Assembly (NCBI GenBank): GCA_013824115.1
Contig: PNNG01000017.1
Location: 23,133 to 87,132 of the forward strand
DNA length: 64,000 nucleotides
Direction of reading: 5' to 3'
Origin: Sphingobacteriaceae bacterium
GTDB lineage: Bacteria; Bacteroidota; Bacteroidia; UBA7662
Numbering within the stretch: position 1 is the first letter of the stretch; every line of letters starts with the position of its first letter. The notes beneath the pieces were generated by a model. It saw nothing but the letters and a program-made list of their open reading frames with translations. It was not told the DNA's origin and ran no database searches. Positions 43,127 through 52,036 of the stretch are shown here, piece by piece. A program made the position numbers and the translations under genes.

Positions 43127-44298
43127 TGAGCGGCTTGCTGCAACATATCCATTTGCGGGGCGACCGCACCATTTGGCTGATAGTGGGCATTTTGACCCTC
43201 TTTTCGCTCTTGGTGGTGTATTCGTCGACCGGCACCCTGGCTTACAAGGCGCAGGGCGGGAATACCGAGTATTTCCTCTTCAAACACGGGGCTTTGGCCA
43301 TTGCGGGTTTGGCGATGATGTACTTCGTTCACCACCTGCCATCGCGTTACTTCAGCCGATTGTCGCAGGTCCTTTTGTGGCTCAGCATTCCCTTGTTGCT
43401 CTACACCTTGGTAAAAGGCACCAGTTTGAACGAGGCCAGCCGCTGGATTACCATCCCCATCATCAACCAAACTTTCCAAAGTTCCGACTTGGCCAAGCTG
43501 GCGCTCATCATGTATTTGGCACGCACCCTGGCCCGCAAGCAAGACGATATTAAAAGCTGGAAGGAAGCCTTTTTGCCCGTTATTTTTCCGGTAGGCCTGG
43601 TTTGTGCCCTCATTGCACCTGCCAACCTCAGTACGGCCATGTTGGTATTTGCTACCAGTTTGATGGTGATGTTTATTGGCCGCATCAGCGTACGGCAGAT
43701 TGCGCTTTTGCTGCTGGTAGGTGGACTCACGCTCAGCACTTTTGTGTTTGTAAGTTACCAGGCAGGTTGGTTCCGTGCCAAAACCTGGGTGAGCCGGGTA
43801 GAGAACTTTATTTCGGCCGACCAGCAGGAAGAAGCTTTTCAAACCCAACAAGCCAAAATTGCCATTGCCACCGGTGGTGTGGTGGGTAAAGGTCCGGGCA
43901 AGAGCACCCAGCGCAACTTCTTGCCCCACCCTTACAGCGACTTCATTTTTGCTACCATCATCGAAGAATATGGCATTGCGGGAGGCGCTTTTGTGATGCT
44001 GCTGTACCTCGGTTTGTTGTACCGGGTTACGCGCATTGTAATTAAAGCACCCCAAGCTTTTGGGGCCTTGTTGGCCATTGGCCTGTGCCTCATGCTGGTG
44101 ATACAAGCCATGGTGAATATGGCCGTAGCGGTGAATTTGTTTCCCGTAACCGGACAAACCCTGCCCCTGGTGAGCATGGGGGGTACGTCCATCATTTTTA
44201 CCAGCATTGCCTTTGGCATCATACTCAGTGTGAGCCGCGAAATAGAAAAAGAAGAAAACGGCGAACAGCCACTAAACGAAGCAGCCATTGCAGCCTAA
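43126..44298 (+). CDS. ftsW: SEDS-family septal glycosyltransferase FtsW
   Basis: 390-residue integral membrane protein, ten predicted helices, which polymerises lipid II at the septum with FtsI. LVVYSSTGTLAYKAQGGNTE opens the family, then GTSLNEASRWITIPII, QPSDLAKLALI-type text as FQSSDLAKLALIMYLA, GKSTQRNFLPHPYSDFIFAT and LPLVSMGGTSIIFTSIAFG. Starts on the last base of the murD stop. Its 3' end overlaps the murG TTG start by 11 nt. Confidence 0.95.
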   Translation: MSGLLQHIHLRGDRTIWLIVGILTLFSLLVVYSSTGTLAYKAQGGNTEYFLFKHGALAIAGLAMMYFVHHLPSRYFSRLSQVLLWLSIPLLLYTLVKGTSLNEASRWITIPIINQTFQSSDLAKLALIMYLARTLARKQDDIKSWKEAFLPVIFPVGLVCALIAPANLSTAMLVFATSLMVMFIGRISVRQIALLLLVGGLTLSTFVFVSYQAGWFRAKTWVSRVENFISADQQEEAFQTQQAKIAIATGGVVGKGPGKSTQRNFLPHPYSDFIFATIIEEYGIAGGAFVMLLYLGLLYRVTRIVIKAPQAFGALLAIGLCLMLVIQAMVNMAVAVNLFPVTGQTLPLVSMGGTSIIFTSIAFGIILSVSREIEKEENGEQPLNEAAIAA

Positions 44299-45412
44299 AC
44301 ACACATACAAATTCATCGTGAGCGGTGGAGGCACGGGGGGACACATCTTCCCGGCCATCAGCATTGCGCGCGCGTTGGAGGCGGCGGTGCCCGGCTGCGA
44401 GCTGTTGTTTGTGGGTGCCAAAGGCCGTATGGAAATGGAGCGCGTGCCCGCTGCAGGTTACCGCATTGTGGGCTTGCCCATCACGGGCATCCAACGCTCG
44501 CTGAGCGCGCAAAATTTGTTGTTCCCTTTCCGTTTGTTGAAAAGCTTGTGGCAGGCTTCACGCATTGTGAGCGGTTTCGGTCCCGATGCCGTGGTAGGCG
44601 TAGGCGGTTATGCCAGCGGTCCACTTTTGTTTGCCGCCCAGCTCAAGGGTATACCCACATTTATCCAAGAACAAAACGCCTATGCCGGACTCACCAACAA
44701 ATGGTTGGCGGGACGGGTGCGTAAAGCTTATGTGGCTTACGAGGGCATGGATGCTTATTTCCCGGCCGCGCGGGTGGTGTTGACGGGCAATCCCATCAGG
44801 CAGGATTTATTTGCCCTGGAGCACCAGTCGGCAGCCAGTTTGCAGCACTTTGGCTTGAGTGGACGGAAACCCGTTTTGCTGGTCATTGGCGGCAGTTTGG
44901 GTGCGCGTACGCTCAACGAATCGGTGCATGCTGGTTTGGAGGCGCTGGTGGCTGCGGGGGTACAGCTCATTTGGCAAACCGGAAAGGCTTACGCAGCCAA
45001 AGCCGCCGAAGCTGTAGCGCCCTTCAAAGACCAAGGCATTTTCACCGCTCCCTTCATCGACCGCATGGATTTGGCTTTCAGTGCGGCCAATCTCATTGTG
45101 TCGCGTGCCGGTGCTGGTACCATCAGCGAATTGGCGGTGGTAGGCAAACCCGTGATTTTGGTACCCTCACCGCATGTGGCCGAAGACCACCAAACCAAAA
45201 ATGCCAAGGCTTTGGCCGCACGCAATGCCGCCATCCTCATCCCTGATGATGCCGCCCGCGAAGAGCTCATGGGCGCCGCCATGCGTTTGTTGAAAGATGT
45301 GGATGGTTGTAACCGCTTGTCGGCCCAGCTCAAACAATTCGATCGCCGCCACGCCGCCGCCGAAATTGCTGCAGATATTTTAAACGAAATAGCGAAAGGG
45401 GGGAAGTCATGA
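44288..45412 (+). CDS. murG: Lipid II synthase (UDP-GlcNAc transferase) MurG
   Basis: 374-residue peripheral membrane GT-B glycosyltransferase making lipid II. FIVSGGGTGGHIFPAISIA is the N-terminal acceptor loop, AVVGVGGYASGPLLFAAQ and TFIQEQNAYAGLTNKWLA follow, LLVIGGSLGARTLNESV opens the donor domain, and LIVSRAGAGTISELAVVGKP is the UDP-GlcNAc site. No ATG fits: a TTG at 44288, inside the ftsW end, places the GGGTGGH loop at residue 12 as in other MurG proteins, so it is taken as start. Overlaps murC by 4 nt. Confidence 0.95.
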   Translation: MQPKHTYKFIVSGGGTGGHIFPAISIARALEAAVPGCELLFVGAKGRMEMERVPAAGYRIVGLPITGIQRSLSAQNLLFPFRLLKSLWQASRIVSGFGPDAVVGVGGYASGPLLFAAQLKGIPTFIQEQNAYAGLTNKWLAGRVRKAYVAYEGMDAYFPAARVVLTGNPIRQDLFALEHQSAASLQHFGLSGRKPVLLVIGGSLGARTLNESVHAGLEALVAAGVQLIWQTGKAYAAKAAEAVAPFKDQGIFTAPFIDRMDLAFSAANLIVSRAGAGTISELAVVGKPVILVPSPHVAEDHQTKNAKALAARNAAILIPDDAAREELMGAAMRLLKDVDGCNRLSAQLKQFDRRHAAAEIAADILNEIAKGGKS

Positions 45413-46770
45413 TTGCCTCGCGTTTCGACCGTTTTTACTTCATTGGCATTGGCGGCATTGGCATGAGTGCCATCGCCCGGCTCTTGCTGCAGCGCGGTTT
45501 TACCGTGGCGGGTTACGACAAAACCCCTTCGGAGCTCACCGATGCTTTGACTGCCGAAGGTGCACAGATTTCGTTTGCCGATGAGGTGAGCAGCATTCCT
45601 GCCGCCTGCACCGATGCCAGCCGCACCTTGGTGATTGTAACGCCGGCTGTTCCTGGGCAGAATGCCATTCCCCAATGGTTTGCCGCGCAAGGTTTTGAGC
45701 AGGTGAAGCGCGCCAAGGCCCTGGGCATGATCACCGCCGACGGCATTTGTTTGGCCGTTGCCGGTACCCACGGCAAAACCACCACCACCACCTTGCTGGC
45801 GCATTTGCTCATGGAAGCGGGTTATGAATTTACCGCTTTGCTGGGTGGGGTAAGTGCCAACTACCAAAGCAATTTGCTGCAAACGGGTACCAAATACTTT
45901 GTGACCGAGGCCGATGAATTCGACCGCTCGTTCTTGCAGCTGCGTCCGGCCCATGCCGCCATCACCAGCATGGATGCCGACCATTTAGACATTTACGGCA
46001 CCGAAGCGCAAATGCATGCGGCCTATGCCGAATTTGCCGCGCTTTGCAGCCATACCCTGGTGTACCATGCCGGTTTGCCCTTGCCGCTCAACGGAACGGC
46101 CAAGGCCATCACTTACGGGGCTGAGGGCGTCGTGCAAGCCCATAACATCCGTGTAGAAAACGGGGAGTTTGTGTTCGATTATGTGGGTGAGCAAGTCATT
46201 GCCGATATCCATTGCGGCATGCCCGGCTTGCACAACATCGAAAACGCCCTTGCGGCCATCACCCTGGCCTTGCAAGTGGGGGTGGATGCTGCCGTTATTC
46301 GCAGCGCCATGGCCTCTTTCCGTGGGGTGAAGCGCCGTTTTGAGCGCATTTACAGCGGTGCTGGCAAGGTGTTTATCGACGATTACGCCCACCATCCCAC
46401 CGAAATCAATGCCTTGGTGGCCTCGGTGCGTCGCATGTATCCTGGTAAAAAGGTGCTGGGCGTATTCCAGCCGCATTTGTTCAGCCGCACGCGCGACTTC
46501 CTCGACGGATTCGCCGACAGCCTCGCTGCTTTGGACGAATGCCTGCTGCTCGACATCTATCCTGCCCGCGAATTGCCCATCGAAGGCATCAGTTCGGCCG
46601 TTTTACAAGCCAAAATCGGCGGTCATTGTCGCCTTTTGGCCAAGGAAAGTTTGGTAGCTGCCGTAATGCAAGCCGAATGGGACGTACTGCTTACCATTGG
46701 CGCGGGCGACATCGACCGTTTGGTGCAGCCCCTGGCCGATGCCATCCACCGAAAGGAGGTACAGGCATGA
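45409..46770 (+). CDS. murC: UDP-N-acetylmuramate:L-alanine ligase
   Basis: 453-residue cytosolic Mur ligase that adds the first L-alanine. FYFIGIGGIGMSAIARLLLQ is the UDP loop; ATP loop GTHGKTTTTTLLAHLL; ALLGGVSANYQSNLLQTGTK, TEADEFDRSFLQLRPAHAAI and DADHLDIYG in the centre; FIDDYAHHPTEINALVASVR starts the C-terminal domain. Starts by ATGA overlap on murG. The last 18 bases hold an AAGGAGGT sequence that serves the next gene. Confidence 0.96.
   Translation: MIASRFDRFYFIGIGGIGMSAIARLLLQRGFTVAGYDKTPSELTDALTAEGAQISFADEVSSIPAACTDASRTLVIVTPAVPGQNAIPQWFAAQGFEQVKRAKALGMITADGICLAVAGTHGKTTTTTLLAHLLMEAGYEFTALLGGVSANYQSNLLQTGTKYFVTEADEFDRSFLQLRPAHAAITSMDADHLDIYGTEAQMHAAYAEFAALCSHTLVYHAGLPLPLNGTAKAITYGAEGVVQAHNIRVENGEFVFDYVGEQVIADIHCGMPGLHNIENALAAITLALQVGVDAAVIRSAMASFRGVKRRFERIYSGAGKVFIDDYAHHPTEINALVASVRRMYPGKKVLGVFQPHLFSRTRDFLDGFADSLAALDECLLLDIYPARELPIEGISSAVLQAKIGGHCRLLAKESLVAAVMQAEWDVLLTIGAGDIDRLVQPLADAIHRKEVQA
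46753..46760 (+). promoter_or_regulatory. Perfect Shine-Dalgarno before ftsQ
   Basis: AAGGAGGT, complementary to the usual 16S rRNA 3' end, with a 6-nt spacer to the ftsQ ATG (46767). It lies within the end of murC. Strong SD sites are rare before genes of this phylum and none was noticed at the other starts here; it may be a special boost or just the codons for RKEV. Confidence 0.5.
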
Positions 46771-47534
46771 AGCTACTGAAGAAAATAGGCATCGTGCTTG
46801 CTCACCTCGTGGTGGTAGCCGGCTTGTTTGTGGCCTTTGGCTTCATCCGCCAGGAGCGTGATGGAGCGGTGGTAAAAGACCTCGACTTACGCGTGGACCA
46901 CAAAGGAGGCAGCTACTTCATCGATCGCGAAGGCGTGCTGACACAATTGCGCCGGGCCGGTTTTGGCAAGTTGGAAGGCATGCGCCTCGACAGCCTCAAC
47001 CTCTTGGCGATCGAAAAAGCCATCGCTAAAAATCCCTATGTGGCTACTTCCGAGGCGTACATCGACATGCAGGGCCACCTCAGCATTCGGGTGACGCAGC
47101 GCCAGCCGGTATTGCGCATCATCAACCGCTACATGGAAAGCTATTATGTAGATGCCGATGGCCGTACCATGCCGTCGAGCAGCAACTACGCGGCACCGGT
47201 GATGGTGGCCAGCGGCAACATCGGCGACCGTCCGGCCCCCGGCGACAGCCTCCGCAGCGAAGCCGCCAAACAGGTATTTGAGCTGAACGAATACCTGCGG
47301 AAGAACGAACTCTACGCTGCCCTTTTTGTGCAGCTGTACGTGAATGCCCAGGGCGAACTCGAAATGGTGCCCCGTGTGGGCAACCACACCGTTTTGGTGG
47401 GCGAGCCTACCGAAATGGACGAAAAAATGGAAAAACTATTGGCCTTGTACCGCACCGCCCTCGACAAAGAAGGCTGGGAGCAATACCGGCAGATAAACGT
47501 AAAATTTAAGGATCAGGTGATATGCAAAAGGTAA
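46767..47534 (+). CDS. ftsQ: Cell division protein FtsQ (DivIB-like)
   Basis: 255-residue bitopic membrane protein. Short basic N-terminus and one helix (IGIVLAHLVVVAGLFVAFGF), then a periplasmic POTRA-like part (GGSYFIDREGVLTQLRRAGF, with the IEKAIAKNPYVATSEAYIDM segment) and a beta domain (LSIRVTQRQPVLRIINRYME, YYVDADGRTMP). Links FtsL/FtsB to FtsW/I. ATG at 46767 overlaps murC by 4 nt; the frame open from 46539 lies in murC. Its end overlaps ftsA by 13 nt. Confidence 0.92.
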   Translation: MKLLKKIGIVLAHLVVVAGLFVAFGFIRQERDGAVVKDLDLRVDHKGGSYFIDREGVLTQLRRAGFGKLEGMRLDSLNLLAIEKAIAKNPYVATSEAYIDMQGHLSIRVTQRQPVLRIINRYMESYYVDADGRTMPSSSNYAAPVMVASGNIGDRPAPGDSLRSEAAKQVFELNEYLRKNELYAALFVQLYVNAQGELEMVPRVGNHTVLVGEPTEMDEKMEKLLALYRTALDKEGWEQYRQINVKFKDQVICKR

Positions 47535-48856
47535 ACAAGCCCGAAATCAAGTCGGAGATCATTGTAGGTCTCGACATCGGAACAACTAAAATTTGCGCCA
47601 TTGTGGGTGCTCGCAACGAGTACGGCAAAATGGAAGTGATGGGCATGGGCAAGGCCGAGTCGCTGGGCGTAACCCGCGGTGTGGTGAGCAACATCGAAAA
47701 AACGGTGGAAGCCATCCGCAAGGCCATCAAGGAGGCCGAAGACGAGTCGGGCATCGACATTCGCGTGGTGAACGTGGGCATTGCCGGGCAGCACATCCAA
47801 AGCCAGCAGCACCGCAACATGATCACGCGCCAGAGCATGGACGATGAGATTTCGCAGGCCGACATCGACAAGCTGGTCGACATGATGCACCGCATTCCCC
47901 AGCAGCCTGGTTACGACATCATCCACGTGCTGCCGCAGGAGTTCATCGTCGACAACGAAGTGGGCATCAAAGACCCCATCGGCATGAGCGGCATCCGCTT
48001 GGAAGCCAACTTCCACATCATCACTGGTCACGTTACGGCCGCCAATAACCTCTACAAATGCGTGCGCAAGGCCGGTTTGGAGGTCGATGAGCTCATCCTC
48101 GAGCCCCTGGCTTCGTCGGATGCGGTGTTGAGCGAAGAAGAGAAAGAAGCCGGCGTGGTGCTGGTCGACATAGGCGGCGGTACTACCGACATAGCCATCT
48201 TCCAGGACGGCATCATCCGCCACACGGCCGTGATTCCGTTCGGCGGCAACATCATCACCGAAGACATCAAGGAGGGCTGCACCGTATTGCGGCAGCAGGC
48301 CGAATTGTTGAAGATCCGTTTTGGCTCGGCCCTGGCCAGCGAAACCAGCGACAACGAAATCGTATCGATTCCCGGTTTGCGTGGCCGCGAGCCCAAGGAG
48401 ATATCGGTACGCAACCTGGCCAACATCATCCAGGCGCGCATCGAAGAAATCATTGAGCTGGTGCATTACGAAATCAAGGCCTCGGGCTACGAAAAGAAGC
48501 TCATTGCAGGCATCGTACTCACCGGTGGTGGCGCGCAGTTGAAGAACCTGCGTCCGCTGGTAGAATACCTCACCGGCATGGACGTACGCATTGGCACCCC
48601 CAACGAACACCTGGCGCGGGGCGACAACGACATCAAGAGTCCGATGTACGCCACCGGCATTGGTTTGGTGCTCAAGGGCCTCAACCGCCAGCAGCGCAAG
48701 GCAGCTGCCGAAGCCGCCAAAGGCAAGGGCAAGGCCAAAGATGGTCGACCCGATACCGGCAAACGCGCGGGCGGTGGTTTCCTCGACCGCATCATTCAAA
48801 TGGGCAAGGAGTGGATTGAAGACCCCGAACTCAAAGACAGCAAAGATTTTAAATAA
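47522..48856 (+). CDS. ftsA: Cell division ATPase FtsA
   Basis: 444-residue actin-like protein that anchors FtsZ to the membrane. Phosphate-1 motif IVGLDIGTTKICAIVGAR at about residue 14, SHI-type domain 1C (VVNVGIAGQHIQSQQHRNMI), phosphate-2 VVLVDIGGGTTDIAIFQDG, adenosine motif LTGGGAQLKNLRPLVEYLT. C-terminal amphipathic helix candidate GFLDRIIQMGKEWIE after a basic, alanine-rich linker, the usual membrane-target helix. Starts inside ftsQ; 30 nt gap to ftsZ. Confidence 0.95.
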   Translation: MQKVNKPEIKSEIIVGLDIGTTKICAIVGARNEYGKMEVMGMGKAESLGVTRGVVSNIEKTVEAIRKAIKEAEDESGIDIRVVNVGIAGQHIQSQQHRNMITRQSMDDEISQADIDKLVDMMHRIPQQPGYDIIHVLPQEFIVDNEVGIKDPIGMSGIRLEANFHIITGHVTAANNLYKCVRKAGLEVDELILEPLASSDAVLSEEEKEAGVVLVDIGGGTTDIAIFQDGIIRHTAVIPFGGNIITEDIKEGCTVLRQQAELLKIRFGSALASETSDNEIVSIPGLRGREPKEISVRNLANIIQARIEEIIELVHYEIKASGYEKKLIAGIVLTGGGAQLKNLRPLVEYLTGMDVRIGTPNEHLARGDNDIKSPMYATGIGLVLKGLNRQQRKAAAEAAKGKGKAKDGRPDTGKRAGGGFLDRIIQMGKEWIEDPELKDSKDFK

Positions 48857-48886
48857 CCTCTGAAAGAATATCAAATCGTCACGGAT

Positions 48887-50488
48887 ATGACTACGCTAAA
48901 CAACAACCTCGTTTTCGACCTGCCGAAAGCACGCCCCAACATCATCAAGGTGATTGGCGTGGGCGGGGCCGGCGGCAATGCCGTTAACCATATGTACACC
49001 TTGGGCATCAAGGATGTAGATTTTTTGGTAACCAATACCGACTACCAGGCGCTCGAAAAAAGCGCTGTACCTCACCGCATCCAGCTGGGTCCATCGCTCA
49101 CCGAAGGTCGCGGCGCCGGCAACCAGCCCGAAATTGGTCGCAATGCCGCCATCGAAAACATTGAAGACGTAAAAGTGCACCTGGGCAAAGACACCCGCAT
49201 GGTGTTCGTCACTGCCGGCATGGGCGGAGGCACCGGCACCGGGGCAGCCCCTGTCATTGCGCAGGCCTGCCGCGAAATGGGCATCCTCACCGTGGGCATC
49301 GTTACCCTGCCCTTCAATTTCGAAGGCCGCAAGCGACGCGAGCAAGCCGATCGTGGTTTGGACGAGATGCGCCAGCATTGCGATACCACCCTGGTAATCA
49401 GCAACGACAAAGTACGTGAGATTTACGGCAACCTCGCCTTCGACAAGGCCTTTTCGCGTGCCGACGATGTGTTGGCCACCGCGGCCAAGGGCATTGCCGA
49501 AATCATCACCGTTGAAGGTTATGTAAACGTAGACTTTGCCGACGTGAAAAACGTACTCGAAGCCAGTGGCAAAGCCGTGATGGGCAGCGCCGTGGCCGAA
49601 GGCGAAGGTCGCGCACTGCGTGCGGTGGAAGAAGCCTTGGCATCGCCCCTGCTCAGCGACAACGACATCACCGGTGCACGCAGCATCCTGCTCAACATCA
49701 GCTCGGGTGCCGACCAGATCACCCTCGACGAAATCGGTGAAATCAACGATTACGTGCAAGACATTGCCGGTGGCGATACCGACATCATTTGGGGTAACTG
49801 CACCGACGAATCGCTCGAAAGCGGCATCCGCGTAACCGTGATTGCCACAGGTTTTGCCGGTGGACAACAAATGGGCCGCAAGGTGATGCCGCTCTCCGAA
49901 GAGAGGCCAGCTGCCGTTGCTGCACCCGCCCCCAAGCCGGTTAACACCGTACGCGATGGCCGCGAGTTCACCATCCACAACCTCGACAACCAAGCGGTAC
50001 CCGCCGCAGCTGCACCTGCCGAGCCTGCTGCACCTGCCCAGCCCGAGCTGTTTGAGATGGAGTTAAAGGTAAAGGGCGAGACCCCTGCACCAGCTCCCGC
50101 TCCCCAGCCTGAGTTGGTGAACGAGCCCAAGGTAGTGAAGCCGCTATACGAAAACTTCGAAGATCCTGCCAGCATCCGCACCATCGATGTGGCCGAAAAC
50201 ACCACCGCCGAGGCCGAGCCCCGCAACTTCAACGACATGCTGTCGAAGTCGCTGCAGCGCATCCAAACCCTCCGCGGCATGAACACCGTACGCCGGGTAG
50301 ATGCCAACGAGCTCGAGAGCCTCGAAAAGCAGCCTGCCTACATGCGCCGCGGAGTAGACCTCGATCCGGTTGCCCACAGCAGCGAGCCCACCGTGAGCCG
50401 CTACACCCTCAGCAACCAGCAGGGCGAAGAAAACAAGCGCCCCGAAATCCGCCCCAACAACTCCTTCCTCCACGACAACGTGGACTAA
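48887..50488 (+). CDS. ftsZ: Cell division GTPase FtsZ
   Basis: 533-residue tubulin-like GTPase that forms the division ring. IKVIGVGGAGGNAVNHMYTL near residue 20, GTPase signature GMGGGTGTGAAPVIAQA near residue 110, and the T7/synergy part FADVKNVLEASGKAVMGS. A long Ala/Pro-rich linker (residues about 345-405) precedes an extended C-terminus with QPAYMRRGVDLDP and the end NNSFLHDNVD, the C-terminal peptide that occurs in Bacteroidota, in place of the E. coli type. Last gene of the cluster, with a terminator 27 nt past the stop. Confidence 0.97.
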   Translation: MTTLNNNLVFDLPKARPNIIKVIGVGGAGGNAVNHMYTLGIKDVDFLVTNTDYQALEKSAVPHRIQLGPSLTEGRGAGNQPEIGRNAAIENIEDVKVHLGKDTRMVFVTAGMGGGTGTGAAPVIAQACREMGILTVGIVTLPFNFEGRKRREQADRGLDEMRQHCDTTLVISNDKVREIYGNLAFDKAFSRADDVLATAAKGIAEIITVEGYVNVDFADVKNVLEASGKAVMGSAVAEGEGRALRAVEEALASPLLSDNDITGARSILLNISSGADQITLDEIGEINDYVQDIAGGDTDIIWGNCTDESLESGIRVTVIATGFAGGQQMGRKVMPLSEERPAAVAAPAPKPVNTVRDGREFTIHNLDNQAVPAAAAPAEPAAPAQPELFEMELKVKGETPAPAPAPQPELVNEPKVVKPLYENFEDPASIRTIDVAENTTAEAEPRNFNDMLSKSLQRIQTLRGMNTVRRVDANELESLEKQPAYMRRGVDLDPVAHSSEPTVSRYTLSNQQGEENKRPEIRPNNSFLHDNVD

Positions 50489-50514
50489 GCGAGCTTTTTA
50501 CTATCCTGACGATG

Positions 50515-50541
50515 AGCCCTGGCAAAAAGCCGGGGCTTTTT
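50515..50541 (+). terminator. Terminator after ftsZ
   Basis: AGCCCTGGC-AAAAA-GCCGGGGCT (50515-50537, one T-G pair) followed by a run of T. Confidence 0.85.
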
Positions 50542-50578
50542 GTATTCAAAATTCAAAATTCAAGATTCAAAATGGGGG

Positions 50579-50952
50579 CTGCAGCTGGGCTGCCCAGGTG
50601 GCCAATGCAAGCGCGGCCCTGTCGGGGCCGTCTCTAGGTAGCACCGAAGGTGCGCCCCACCCATAAATGCGCCCTGTGGGGGCGCCTGTGTGACCAAACC
50701 CCAATCGGGCGCATTGGGAATTCGGGATTCGCGATTCGTCATTCGGCATTCGAAATTGGTCTGCAGCTGCACTGCAGGGGTGGCCAACGCAAGCGCGGCC
50801 CTGTTGGGGCCGTCTCTAGGTAGCACCGAAGGTGCGCCCCACCCATAAATGCGCCCTGTCGGGGCGCTATGTGTGACCAAATCCATTGGCTGACGCATGC
50901 GGGATTCGAGATTTGCCATTCGGGATGGGGCTGCAGCTGCGCTGCAGGGGAC
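50579..50952. repeat. Tandem 170-182 bp repeats with REP hairpins
   Basis: Two full units (50579-50760 and 50761-50930) and the start of a third (50931-50952), each opening with CTGCAGCTG. The conserved core contains GGCCCTGTCGGGGCC, GCACC-GAA-GGTGC, then GCGCCCTGT(G/C)GGGGCGC and TGTGTGACCAAA, three possible hairpins. The unit ends with ATTCG-rich variable sequence. The rest of the gap 50542-51217 has no gene; open frames on the minus strand are from the repeat. Confidence 0.85.
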
Positions 50953-51096
50953 TTAAATTGCTTAAGCGGTTGAAAAAGGCTGTGCAATCAACCTTATCTG
51001 CGGTCCAAAATCTTGCGCCCCTCGCCTCTGGAGATGGTTATTGAGTTTGTCGAAATAGGGGTTCGGGGTGAGGCCAGCTGGTCAGCATCTGCGAAG

Positions 51097-51125
51097 GTCC
51101 GACGCTATCGGTCGGACTCCGATAG
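51097..51125. repeat. Overlapping palindromes, REP-like
   Basis: GTCCGAC (51097-51103) / GTCGGAC (51111-51117) overlaps CTATCGG (51105-51111) / CCGATAG (51119-51125), so two alternative hairpins compete. A further REP-like piece, with CCTGTCGGGG, lies at 51141-51160. Confidence 0.6.
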
Positions 51126-51217
51126 GTGAGGCTTGAAAAGCGGTCCTGTCGGGGCAGCGCCAAAATATTACAAATGCTATGGTTTATTAATCACCTTTCA
51201 TTTAAGCCTACACGACA

Positions 51218-52036
51218 TTATTCAGCCTCAAATGTTTCCTGCCTGAGCTCTTTTTGCAATTCAAGCCAATGGGCACTTGAAATTACCGAAATGTACTTTT
51301 TTCCTTCGGCAGCATCCACCATTTCGAGCACTTTTTTGGCCCTCTCCTCAGAGTCGGGGTGCGTACTCACCCAACGTAGCACCTCCGAATTATTACCTTC
51401 GGCTTCCGACATCCGCGTCAGAAAATCGGCAAAGGGTGCAGGATTGAGTTGTGCTTTGATCATCGATTTGACCGCACTTTCATCCGCTTGTTTTTCCAAA
51501 CGCCGGTCAAAGGCAGAAGATGACAATACTTTGGCCATTTGGCGAATAATTTCCATGTTGTTGCTGCCCGTTCCTACCGAAATAAGGACAGCCAACCCGA
51601 TCTCCTTGACTAATTTTTGCAATACATGGCCATGCGAAAGGTGCGCCAATTCATGAGCTAATACCGCCGCTATTTCTTCTTGGTTGGCTGCATCGGTAAG
51701 TAAGCCGCTGAACACAACGATATGGCCATCGGGCATGGCGAAAGCATTGATGGCCTGGTGGTTTAATAGATGAAGCTTTATATCACTTCTGTTGATGTTG
51801 TTTGCTTCGCACAAATGTGTCAACAAGCTATCGACGCTTGCAAATACCTCCTCATGCTCTAAGCTGCTGTATTCGGCTTGGAAAGCCTTCCACATCAGGT
51901 TGCCGAGCTCTTTTTCAGTCTTTTTGCTGATTTTCTCAATTTGCAGTAGCTCAATCCATTGAAAATCGCTCAAATACGACCAAAGCCCAAAAAAGAGCAT
52001 TACCGTAATGATGGCTTGAAAGATGATCTTATTCAT
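51218..52036 (-). CDS. M48 family metalloprotease
   Basis: 272-residue zinc endopeptidase with one N-terminal helix (IIFQAIITVMLFFGLWSYLS), so probably tethered with its domain in the periplasm. AVLAHELAHLSHGHVLQ carries HExxH with a third ligand in EKQADESAVKSM, and the downstream STHPDSEERAK is the usual substrate-side segment of the Peptidase_M48/BepA type. Last gene of a four-gene minus-strand unit; it overlaps the DUF4870-like gene by 8 nt. Confidence 0.88.
   Translation of the reverse strand: MNKIIFQAIITVMLFFGLWSYLSDFQWIELLQIEKISKKTEKELGNLMWKAFQAEYSSLEHEEVFASVDSLLTHLCEANNINRSDIKLHLLNHQAINAFAMPDGHIVVFSGLLTDAANQEEIAAVLAHELAHLSHGHVLQKLVKEIGLAVLISVGTGSNNMEIIRQMAKVLSSSAFDRRLEKQADESAVKSMIKAQLNPAPFADFLTRMSEAEGNNSEVLRWVSTHPDSEERAKKVLEMVDAAEGKKYISVISSAHWLELQKELRQETFEAE

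Noticed and set aside
47513-48874. A 453-codon minus-strand open frame opposite ftsA
   Set aside because: Shadow of ftsA; rich in H, D and V as expected from complement of its codons.
48896-49993. A 365-codon minus-strand open frame opposite ftsZ
   Set aside because: Shadow of ftsZ; no recognisable motif.
50579-50952. Possible CRISPR or small-protein genes in the tandem repeats
   Set aside because: Units of 170-182 bp without spacer pattern; open frames on both strands come from the hairpin cores and carry no family signs.
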